Origin: an uncultured Arenicella sp.
GTDB taxonomy: Bacteria > Pseudomonadota > Gammaproteobacteria > Arenicellales > Arenicellaceae
Assembly (NCBI GenBank): GCA_947499305.1
Contig: CANMNN010000026.1
Span: forward strand, 1-64,000
Direction: 5' to 3'
Length of the DNA stretch: 64,000 bases
Shown here: piece by piece, positions 44,820-52,865 of the stretch
How positions within the stretch are numbered: position 1 is the first letter of the stretch
Layout: every line of letters begins with the position of its first letter
Position numbers and translations under genes: made by a program
The notes under the pieces: model-generated
What the model saw: the letters and a program-made list of their open reading frames with translations, nothing else
The model's database searches: none
What the model was told of the DNA's origin: nothing

Positions 44820-45839
44820 TTACTTCAAAAAGTGTACTAAGCGGGCTTTAATTGCCCTCGCCATTTCTTCATCAACGTCAGACAAAACACCTTTAGCATG
44901 ATCTGGAATATGTTCAAAAGCCGCTTCGTCTTGGTTAAAGACATAGCGCTCAAATAGGTCTTTCCATGCTCTTTTCTGTTCTTGAGGCAAACCGTGCATC
45001 GACATAATGGCATGCTGTAAGGCGTTCGCCGGCGCGCCCAAATAAGCAGGGGTCACACGCCACCAGTAATTCACAAGAGCGTTAAAGTCTTCTAATGACT
45101 GGACGTGATGCCACCACATGCTGGGTATAAAAATGGCATCGCCTGGCTCTAACTCGACCGCCAGAGACGCCTCAAGTGCGGTTCGGTATTTTGGAAAAGA
45201 GGCAAAATCGGGGTTGGTTGTATCAACCAAACTGATCGCTTGTCCTGATGGAGTAAAGTCTAATGGCCCTACGTATAAATTGTCGGCTTGCTCAGGGGGG
45301 AATAGAGTAAAGCGGCGACGGCCCGCAATATTGCAGGCGATATTATTAGGGAAGTCATAGTGTGCAGCGATCTTACTCTGGTTTCCTAGCCAGAGGCTCA
45401 CCAATGGGCTTAGCTCATCCAAGCCTAAATCGTTCTCAACTCGAAACCCGGGCAACCAATGGTCAATCATTGTTGAGCCTACATAGTAGCTCGGCGTCTC
45501 GGCTGAAGGTTTAGCAATGCACTCAGTTTGCAAGGCGTCTAGCACTTGCTCCAAAGGCATTTTTAAACGTTGAAAATTAAACTCTGTAAAGTCATCGTTA
45601 TAGAAAATACGCCCGTTAATTTCAGGCTTACCTTGGTATACCGTCAATGGATGCTCACAAGAAAAACTTCTCAGATAGCTCACAGAAGACTCGATACAGG
45701 CCTCTGCGGCCATAACAGATGGCCAATGAGATACGAGCCCTTTAAGCAACAGCGGCTCAGTACTCTCCAAAACTTCAGAAGGGACACTTCTAAGGTCGCT
45801 GCAGCGAAGTTCCTGTATGTGTTTTATCGGGCTAGTCAC
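44820..45839 (-). CDS. Cupin-like (JmjC/Cupin_8) putative dioxygenase, copy 2
   Basis: 339 residues with AAHYDFPNNIACNIAGRRR (His and Asp of the metal site), LFPPEQADNLYVGPL and LEPGDAIFIPSMWWHHVQSL. It is a clear paralogue of the 42277 gene and keeps the same ligand pattern. It lies 7 bases after sapC and upstream of the first halogenase. Confidence 0.87.
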   Translation of the reverse strand: MTSPIKHIQELRCSDLRSVPSEVLESTEPLLLKGLVSHWPSVMAAEACIESSVSYLRSFSCEHPLTVYQGKPEINGRIFYNDDFTEFNFQRLKMPLEQVLDALQTECIAKPSAETPSYYVGSTMIDHWLPGFRVENDLGLDELSPLVSLWLGNQSKIAAHYDFPNNIACNIAGRRRFTLFPPEQADNLYVGPLDFTPSGQAISLVDTTNPDFASFPKYRTALEASLAVELEPGDAIFIPSMWWHHVQSLEDFNALVNYWWRVTPAYLGAPANALQHAIMSMHGLPQEQKRAWKDLFERYVFNQDEAAFEHIPDHAKGVLSDVDEEMARAIKARLVHFLK

Positions 45840-45846
45840 AAGCGCC

Positions 45847-46569
45847 TTATCGCAAACTTTGGTTTTTTAAATCAACCAAGCCTCGTAGGCACGAGTGTGA
45901 CGCTAAGACCATATAGGAAGGCATCAAGAAACCTTGGTCGTTGAACGATGCCAACACCTCGGCACTAAGCTTTTGGAGCCTTTCCTCGTTAATCGTATAG
46001 AAGCCCAAAAGCTGATGTGCTGATCCATCTTCTAAATCGATGTTTAGACTGAATTGCTCTAGAAGATCATTTTCAAGCAAGGTGCTAATATAATTGTCAC
46101 TGTGTTCATGGGCTTGATGGATTAATTCTAGATTTTGAGTCACTTCTTGTAAGTACTCGCTGGTTCCACCGTGATCCATGAACATCGCTTCACCGCTTTC
46201 CTTACCGACCCGAGGATTATCAATATCGATTGTTACCACGGCCTTCTTCGTGCCGGGCTCTGATTCATCGGCTTGAAAGCCGATAAGAAACGGTTGACGC
46301 CGAATCATCGCCGGTATGTAAGCGGCGCCCCAACCCTGGTCGTTCAAAAATAGGTTTTCATTAGGCTCAAAGCCAAACAAAGCCACCGGGTAGAACCGCC
46401 CTGTTTCCGTATTCTTTTGGAAAAAAATAGGGTAGTGCGCTTGTGCATTACGAAACTCAAACGGGAAGGTCATCGCAAAATTAACGCCATCACCCATCTC
46501 AATAGAGTGTGAGGTATTAATACGCAAATCCTTGTGCTCGTCATTATTGAGCATTACGTAATTGGTCAT
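45847..46569 (-). CDS. SapC-family protein
   Basis: 240 residues from ATG 46569 (MTNYVMLNNDEHKDLRINTS); the upstream extension overlaps the halogenase and is rejected. Features of the family are FPFEFRNAQAHYPIFFQKN, PVALFGFEPNENLFL and IPAMIRRQPFLIGF. SapC proteins recur in these TonB receptor/halogenase clusters; the biochemical role is unknown. It is followed by a cupin gene 7 bases later. Confidence 0.85.
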   Translation of the reverse strand: MTNYVMLNNDEHKDLRINTSHSIEMGDGVNFAMTFPFEFRNAQAHYPIFFQKNTETGRFYPVALFGFEPNENLFLNDQGWGAAYIPAMIRRQPFLIGFQADESEPGTKKAVVTIDIDNPRVGKESGEAMFMDHGGTSEYLQEVTQNLELIHQAHEHSDNYISTLLENDLLEQFSLNIDLEDGSAHQLLGFYTINEERLQKLSAEVLASFNDQGFLMPSYMVLASHSCLRGLVDLKNQSLR

Positions 46570-46606
46570 AATAAATTTTCCATCAATGGTTATCTGCGCA
46601 ACAGCG

Positions 46607-48169
46607 CTAAATTTTGGGTAAACCGAACTCGTGCACTTTTTCAATAAATTCTCGATTTCTTGGCATTGAGCTAAGCAACTGTTTGGTACGTTGAATATTT
46701 TCGTGAAATAACTGATTCGCTCTTTCTTGAGCCTGCGCTCTGCCTCTCAAAGCCAATTCACTGACATTGGTTGAGAAGCCCATTCCGTAGAGAACGTATT
46801 GGTAACTAGCCGAAGGAAACATTTCATCAATATAGGGCGTGTCTAAATGCCAAGGCGCTTTCGAACGCCAACGTGTGAGCGACTCTTGAAGGCTTTCAGG
46901 CACGGTGTCAATTTGACGATGCTGCTGCCAATAACCGTCGTCATCCTGCTGGTTTAATACATAGTGAAGCTTTAAGAAGTCGACAATCTTGCTCCAACGG
47001 TACGTGAATTTTTGATTGAACTTATTTGCAGCAATGGCCATTTCAGCCGGATTTTCTGGAAACTGCTCAGCCACCATTTTCGCTGATAGCTCAACCAGAG
47101 CAATAGCGGTTGCCTCGAGTGGTTCTACAAAGCCGGCAGACAAGCCAATAGCAACACAATTTTTATGCCAGAACTCTTGTCGGTAGCCGGGAGAGAAACG
47201 TAGTTTTCTAGGGTCTATCTCAGTCGCGGCCTTGCGACCGACAATAGGGACTAAGTATTGAACCAACTCATTTTCTGCCTCTGCATCAGAAACATGATCT
47301 CGACTATATACGTACCCAACACCTCGCCGTGTGGGTAAGCCTATGTCCCACACCCAACCCGAGCTCTGTGCAGTAGATAGAGTATGAGACGCAATTGGGT
47401 CGTGTTCGGTTTCATATGAAACTTGAGTCGCAAGCGCTGAGTCGTTGAATAAATATTGCTTAATCGAGTTAAGGCTAATGCCATAGTGTTTTTCAATCAG
47501 TACCGAGGCAAACCCTGTGCAATCGATGAACAGCTCGGCATCATAACTTTCGTCAGTGTCTGTAACTACCGCCTTAATATCGCCATTCTCCATACTCGAC
47601 ACACTTCTTACATGCGCTTCGACATGCCCAACCCCCAATTCATTAGTGCAATAATTTTTTAGAAACTGTGCGAATTTCGCTGCATCCAAATGATAGCCGT
47701 AGTTCACGCCGAAGGCGTACTCCGGCGTTGATATCTGTTTAGGCGCCAAACCATGGTCACAGAGCTTGCCTTGCTGTGAGACCGCATCTGCGAAACTGAC
47801 CTGGTCGCGTACAGCTTGCCAATGGGGCGCTAGATTTACGTCTGAATAGGAGCTTGGCAACGAGTAAGGATGATAATAGTAGTCGGACTCACCGGTAACC
47901 CAATTATTGAATCGGGAGCCCTGCTTTAAACTGACATCACATTCTCGAATAAAATCGGTCTCTGATATGCCCATGCCTTGTAGCGTCGAGCGCATTGAGG
48001 GCCAAGTGCCTTCACCAACCCCAATGGTTTGGACATCAGGAGATTCGATCAGCGTTACTTGTAATGCCCCTACGCCATCGCTTTCAAAACGAGTCGCAAG
48101 AATGCCCGCCGCTAGCCAACCAGCGGTTCCACCACCGACAATCACAACCTTTTTGCGCTTATGAGCCAT
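46607..48169 (-). CDS. Tryptophan halogenase-like flavin-dependent enzyme, copy 2
   Basis: 520 residues with VVIVGGGTAGWLAAGILATR, a WVWDIGLPTRRGVGYVYS block (the second signature, WxWxI) near 270 and NCVAIGLSAGFVEPLEATAI near 350. It is only distantly alike to copy 1 over its length, so the two may act on different substrates. It is the first gene after the receptor, 211 bases downstream, and is followed by sapC, cupin and halogenase copy 1. Confidence 0.88.
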   Translation of the reverse strand: MAHKRKKVVIVGGGTAGWLAAGILATRFESDGVGALQVTLIESPDVQTIGVGEGTWPSMRSTLQGMGISETDFIRECDVSLKQGSRFNNWVTGESDYYYHPYSLPSSYSDVNLAPHWQAVRDQVSFADAVSQQGKLCDHGLAPKQISTPEYAFGVNYGYHLDAAKFAQFLKNYCTNELGVGHVEAHVRSVSSMENGDIKAVVTDTDESYDAELFIDCTGFASVLIEKHYGISLNSIKQYLFNDSALATQVSYETEHDPIASHTLSTAQSSGWVWDIGLPTRRGVGYVYSRDHVSDAEAENELVQYLVPIVGRKAATEIDPRKLRFSPGYRQEFWHKNCVAIGLSAGFVEPLEATAIALVELSAKMVAEQFPENPAEMAIAANKFNQKFTYRWSKIVDFLKLHYVLNQQDDDGYWQQHRQIDTVPESLQESLTRWRSKAPWHLDTPYIDEMFPSASYQYVLYGMGFSTNVSELALRGRAQAQERANQLFHENIQRTKQLLSSMPRNREFIEKVHEFGLPKI

Positions 48170-48278
48170 TAACCTTTAGATACCAAATTTTTTCGACCAC
48201 TGTACACCTAAAAACCGATTCACTTAAATTTTAGTCTGTAAGTAAACACTGGTTCAACCCAACCCCTTATGGGGAAAA

Positions 48279-48304
48279 GGCCAGGTGACAATCATCACCT
48301 AGCC
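48279..48304 (-). terminator. Hairpin terminator/attenuator between the TonB receptor and halogenase copy 2
   Basis: On the minus strand, GGCTAGGTGA-TGATTG-TCACCTGGCC forms a stem with a single mismatch, followed by TTTTCCCC. It would lower transcription of the downstream genes relative to the receptor. The remaining gap (48170-48380) holds no gene. Confidence 0.65.
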
Positions 48305-48380
48305 TCTCCCACCTCGATTCAAATAGAAAGGCAACCCTATGACTTACCGTTCCACCTAAACCGCCCATTGCTCTTTTACT

Positions 48381-51257
48381 TTAAAATCCGTAACGAACAC
48401 CAAAGTTAAAACGGGCACCTGTTTGAGCTGCCTGAACGACTTGAAGTGTGCTTCGGCCGAACGATCGAGTTGTTTCTTCAGTGACATTTATACCTTCAAT
48501 AAAAACAGTAAGATTGTCATTGATGTCATAGCTTGCACTCATATCCCACTGACCAAATGACTCAACGTTAACGGGCCCTGCGGTTCCTGACGATGCTCCA
48601 GCCGTGCCGTTAAAAAAGTCATCACGCCAGTTGTATGCGACACGCACCTGCAACTTCTCGTTTTCATAAAAACCGATCAAGTTTGCCGAATCACTCAAAC
48701 CAGTAAGTACGAACTGCGTATCCAGACTAAGGTTATCGAATGCGACATCACCATCAACGAGCGTAGCGTTTGCGATCACACCAAAACCTGATTCACCAAA
48801 GGTCTTTTGTATTGCAACCTCAAATCCATCAATCGTCGCTTCTTCTTGGTTCACCGGAGCCGTTACGTCAAATGTAGCCGGTTGACCCGTTGCAGGTAAA
48901 ATCAAATCTGGAAATAGTACTTCGTCTTGTAACGTGCTGATACCAATAAAGTTTTTTACATCCTTCTTAAAGTAGCCAATAGATGCGTAGTCAGTGTCAC
49001 CGAAGTAATACTCTAGTGATAGATCAATGTTCTGCGACTCAAATGGCAGCAACTCAGGGTTGCCGCGATTGCCGTCACCGCCGCTTTGTCGAAGCAATGA
49101 GCTAATCGTTACGCCACCCTGAATGTCAGTATAAGCAGGGCGAGTGATTGTCTCACTAAAAGACACGCGCGCGATCAAATCATCGGTTAGAGAAACTCTC
49201 AAGTCCACGTTTGGAAGCACGAAATCATACTGGCCCGTCAAACGAGTGAAGTCTTGAATTGGTTGGCCATTTTCGTCGACAGCTTGAATAGCATCAAACT
49301 CGTTACTACCAGTCTGAACAATAGTACTGTAGGCTGGCACTAAAGCTCGCGAATCAACGTCGGTTTCTTCATAGCGTAAACCAGCTTTGAGATTCACGGG
49401 AAAGTCACCAAGACTAAAGTCATGATTAACTTGTGCATACAGTGCCGTGGATTCTTCGCTGGTTCGGCGATCTGTGGTGAAGTTTGTGCTTGGGCAAAGC
49501 CCTGTTCCACAATCACCACCTGTCGATTGAGTTGCACCTAGCTGTTCTGTTCTAGCCGCCAAAGCATCGATGTCAAAAACAAAGAAGTCTGACTGACGTC
49601 GCGCGTCATCGCCGTTTGAAATTTGATCAAACGCGCTTGCCGCTGAAGCTGGTGTTAGCAAATCTGCGATTTCACCGGGCTGGGTAGTACCGCCCCAAGT
49701 GTTTCGTTGAACATTTGAGAATTGAGATGTGTTCTCCACGTCGGTGAGTTGAATGCCAAAATCAACACTCGTTACGTCAGAGAAGTCATAGCTACCGCTA
49801 ACCTTAGTTTGCTCAATCTCCATTTCGGTTTTTTTGTTATCGAACACGCTGCCAGTCACAATCAAATCATTGGGATCTAAATCACGACTAAGCCCAAGAT
49901 TGAGAACCGGTAAATCTCCATCTAAATATAAAGTGGTGCGATCACGTGTAAAACTTGCAATCGCCAGCTGAGATGCTGTGCCATTATTGCCACTGGCACC
50001 GCTTTTCGCATCAGAATTGTGATGATCAAACGCCAAGCTTAGGCGATCACTAACTTGCCATTGAAGATTTAGACCAATCGAGTTGTTCTCAGTGGTTACG
50101 CCATCGCGCCCGGCGGCCATAGCGAAATCAGGCGCTGATCCAATTTCGGTATAGACGATTGGCGAGGCAATCGGGCCATCTGAAAACTGAGTTTGCTGAC
50201 CACCATAGTTAAACCAACCAGAATAATTATTAAAGGTTCGCTCAAAGTCGACTTCTGAATACGTATAGTCAACCGTAGCACGCAAGTTGTCAGTCGGCTG
50301 CCATTGCATAGTCAGCTGACCGTTGATACGTTCGCGGCTGAACTCGGCTATTTCATAACCAACGCTCTGCGGCACGGCATAGATATCTGAGTCACCCGGT
50401 CGGTTAATCTGATTAGCATCACGCGGTACGCCACCCCATTGGGCCGTGCCCGACGCCCAATCTTGGTCAACCGTGCCGGCAAAGTTATTGTAGTCGCCTA
50501 CAGTACCGGTATTTACACCGCTGTCGCGTTCTTGATAGCTACCACTGATGGCAATACCAAAAGTGTCATCAGCGAATGTGTTGCTATAAATACCTGATAA
50601 TTCTGGCGTTAAGTCATCGCCTTTAGATGTAGAGGTATCATGCACAGCCTTGAGAGAAAGCACTGACTTAAGCCCGGGTGCGTCCAACGGCTTTGAAGTT
50701 TGAATATTAATCGTAGAACCAATGCCGCCAGTCGGCACGTTGGCGTTACCAGTCTTATAGACCTGTACTCCAGCAATACCCTCAGAAGCCAAGTCAGCGA
50801 AATCGAACGAGCGACTATCACCGTCATGAGTCGGCATTTGCCGACCGTTTAGAGTCACTAAGTTAAATTCTGGCCCAAAACCACGTACCGTAACCTTGCT
50901 ACCCTCGCCCCTAGACCGGTCAATTGAAACACCGGTTATACGCTGTAGTGATTCAGCCAAGTTTGTATCAGGGAAAACACCGATATCTTCCGCCGAAATA
51001 GCATCTACGACTCCACTGGCATCTTGTTTAATATCTCGAGCACGCTTCAAGCTATTTCGATAGCCAGTGACAACGACTTCTTCTAAGCCCAAGATCTCTT
51101 GATCGTTTTCTTGAGCGTATGACATTGACGGCGCAATCAGTGCAGCACTGACCGCCACACTCAAGGCCTTCGACCTTGCAGTGGATCTTACATTTGTTGC
51201 CGACGCCACTGCTAATGAAAGCTGCGTGCGCTGGCCAAGGTTTTTCTTAGACCTCAT
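48381..51257 (-). CDS. Large TonB-dependent receptor of the carbohydrate-uptake type
   Basis: 958 residues. The long N-terminus ends in a signal peptide (VSAALIAPSMSYAQEN near 50), then the TonB box region EEVVVTGYRNSLKRARDIKQ, the plug (GVFPDTNLAESLQRITGVSI, RGFGPEFNLVTLNGRQMP) and a 22-strand-type barrel ending in FNFGVRYGF. This receptor class imports oligosaccharides in marine gammaproteobacteria. The neighbours GH16 and GH3 suggest beta-glucan oligomers. Its promoter faces the AraC gene. Confidence 0.92.
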   Translation of the reverse strand: MRSKKNLGQRTQLSLAVASATNVRSTARSKALSVAVSAALIAPSMSYAQENDQEILGLEEVVVTGYRNSLKRARDIKQDASGVVDAISAEDIGVFPDTNLAESLQRITGVSIDRSRGEGSKVTVRGFGPEFNLVTLNGRQMPTHDGDSRSFDFADLASEGIAGVQVYKTGNANVPTGGIGSTINIQTSKPLDAPGLKSVLSLKAVHDTSTSKGDDLTPELSGIYSNTFADDTFGIAISGSYQERDSGVNTGTVGDYNNFAGTVDQDWASGTAQWGGVPRDANQINRPGDSDIYAVPQSVGYEIAEFSRERINGQLTMQWQPTDNLRATVDYTYSEVDFERTFNNYSGWFNYGGQQTQFSDGPIASPIVYTEIGSAPDFAMAAGRDGVTTENNSIGLNLQWQVSDRLSLAFDHHNSDAKSGASGNNGTASQLAIASFTRDRTTLYLDGDLPVLNLGLSRDLDPNDLIVTGSVFDNKKTEMEIEQTKVSGSYDFSDVTSVDFGIQLTDVENTSQFSNVQRNTWGGTTQPGEIADLLTPASAASAFDQISNGDDARRQSDFFVFDIDALAARTEQLGATQSTGGDCGTGLCPSTNFTTDRRTSEESTALYAQVNHDFSLGDFPVNLKAGLRYEETDVDSRALVPAYSTIVQTGSNEFDAIQAVDENGQPIQDFTRLTGQYDFVLPNVDLRVSLTDDLIARVSFSETITRPAYTDIQGGVTISSLLRQSGGDGNRGNPELLPFESQNIDLSLEYYFGDTDYASIGYFKKDVKNFIGISTLQDEVLFPDLILPATGQPATFDVTAPVNQEEATIDGFEVAIQKTFGESGFGVIANATLVDGDVAFDNLSLDTQFVLTGLSDSANLIGFYENEKLQVRVAYNWRDDFFNGTAGASSGTAGPVNVESFGQWDMSASYDINDNLTVFIEGINVTEETTRSFGRSTLQVVQAAQTGARFNFGVRYGF

Positions 51258-51439
51258 TTCCTTCCTCTCTTAAGTTTGGTTCTATTATTGCTCTTATAAT
51301 TTCAAGCGCTCCCCCGCATTCAACTACTCTCATCTAGCGCTTTCGAATGAAGCGTTGTTGAGTGCGTAGCACCAAGCCTTTACTACGAACAATATCGGCC
51401 CAGTGGTGAGAGTAATCTACGAAATGCCAGCATTCCATT

Positions 51440-51487
51440 CGACTAAATGAGTGCAAATTACGTAATTTAGTCGCCTAAGTTATCGAA
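51440..51487. promoter_or_regulatory. Palindromic operator-like site between the TonB receptor and AraC genes
   Basis: CGACTAAAT (51440-51448) and ATTTAGTCG (51465-51473) are inverted, with the 14-base perfect palindrome AAATTACGTAATTT (51455-51468) inside. It continues as CCTAAGTTATCGAA. The same half-site type occurs upstream of the GH3 gene. The AraC-type regulator next to it is a candidate binder, but a LacI-like protein encoded elsewhere would suit a palindrome better. Nothing else is visible in the 239-base gap. Confidence 0.6.
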
Positions 51488-51568
51488 ATTCAGCACTTGT
51501 ACTCACTTTTAAGATGGTATGGTTTAAAGTCCAGACATAAGAACTACGATAGAAAGATCACCACATCG

Positions 51569-52735
51569 ATGTCGGCCCATATACTTAATTTTCACGATAC
51601 TGTACTTCTAGCAACCGCTTTTCAGAGCTTGCTGTTTATTTTTCTGATTTTGTTGGTAAAGCATGAGAGACACGTAAGCGACTATTTTTTAATTGGCTTT
51701 TTCGCCGCTCAAATTGTAATTCCGATACACGTACTAGTTAACTTCAACACTGAAATTCGAATTCTCGGGCTGCAATTTTCTCCAAACTTGCTCCACCTTT
51801 TCGATATTGCTTACTGGGTTGAAGGGCCATTATTGCTTTGGTACACGCGGTCTATTTTGTACAAGAATTTCGCCCTTCGCAGAAAAGACGCTCTCTATTT
51901 AGTACCTACCTTTATCTATTTCGTTTATATGTCTTTCGCGTTTTACTCTCTTGAGTCGGCTGAGAAAATAGAGTTTCTAACCCTCGAGCAAATCGCTGAT
52001 GCGCCATCAATTCGTCACACAACTGAAGCTATTCGAGAGAGTTTACGGGTGTTTTTTGGAGTGCTTTGTTTAATGGATATCAGAAGAGCCCGCAATGAAC
52101 TTCGAGAACGATTTTCTAACATTGAAAAGATCGATATTGGCTGGCTCAGTATATTAGTAATTGCATTTACAGCTGTTCGAGTCTGGATACTGATCGTAGC
52201 AACTCTCGCGTTTTTTATTCCCGACTTAGGGGAGTCGATATTCAACTATATGGGTCTTGGCGGCAACTATCTCACATTCGCTCTCATCACGGCCCTTATG
52301 TTCTTAAGTCTACAAAGATCTAGCATTTTTGATGGCCATATGACAGACGATAGTTCCTCGGAAGCACCCCAAGATGAAGAACTAAACCCTGAATTGGCCA
52401 GAAAAATAGAAGAGCACATGCGAGACGAAAAGCCATATTTGTTGCCCTTGCTAAATTTAGATCAGCTGGCGTCGCAACTATCGATGCACCCGCGAGCCTT
52501 GTCAGTCGCAATAAAGAAGCACTTTAAAACCAACTTCTACGAATTTGTGAATTCATATCGTATAAATGAAGCAAAGTTGATCTTATCCGATCCCAGCCAG
52601 AAGGATAAAACAATGATTGAGATCTCTGGAGACTGCGGATTTAACAGCAAGGCAACCTACAATTCGTTTTTCAAAAAACTAGTAGGGTCAACACCTACAC
52701 AGTATCGCGCTGAGAAAATGGCCCTTAAAAATTAG
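51569..52735 (+). CDS. Membrane-anchored AraC-family regulator
   Basis: 388 residues from ATG 51569; an in-frame TTG at 51497 or another earlier start cannot be excluded. Seven or so N-terminal membrane segments are followed by a cytoplasmic acidic linker (DDSSSEAPQDEELNPEL) and an AraC HTH_18 domain (LDQLASQLSMHPRALSVAIK, EISGDCGFNSKATYNSFFKK). This architecture accompanies polysaccharide-use loci and may sense sugars at the membrane. It is divergent from the TonB receptor and upstream of the GH3 gene. Confidence 0.85.
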   Translation: MSAHILNFHDTVLLATAFQSLLFIFLILLVKHERHVSDYFLIGFFAAQIVIPIHVLVNFNTEIRILGLQFSPNLLHLFDIAYWVEGPLLLWYTRSILYKNFALRRKDALYLVPTFIYFVYMSFAFYSLESAEKIEFLTLEQIADAPSIRHTTEAIRESLRVFFGVLCLMDIRRARNELRERFSNIEKIDIGWLSILVIAFTAVRVWILIVATLAFFIPDLGESIFNYMGLGGNYLTFALITALMFLSLQRSSIFDGHMTDDSSSEAPQDEELNPELARKIEEHMRDEKPYLLPLLNLDQLASQLSMHPRALSVAIKKHFKTNFYEFVNSYRINEAKLILSDPSQKDKTMIEISGDCGFNSKATYNSFFKKLVGSTPTQYRAEKMALKN

Positions 52736-52760
52736 AGGCGCCTCAATCTGGCGCACGACC

Positions 52761-52803
52761 TAGGCGACCAAGTTATTGTAATTACATTAATTTGGTCGAC
52801 CTA
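52761..52803. promoter_or_regulatory. Palindromic operator-like site upstream of the GH3 gene
   Basis: TAGGCGACCAA (52761-52771) and TTGGTCGACCTA (52792-52803) are inverted with one extra base, around TTATTGTAATTACATTA. The half-site matches GTCGCCTA plus CCAA/CTAA of the receptor/AraC site. It lies 63 bases before the GH3 start, so it is well placed to control that promoter. Confidence 0.62.
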
Positions 52804-52865
52804 AACACAGACTTTGCGAGACTCTAAGATTATCGTTGTCCTAATTATAAGAGTCGTCTGTAGCC

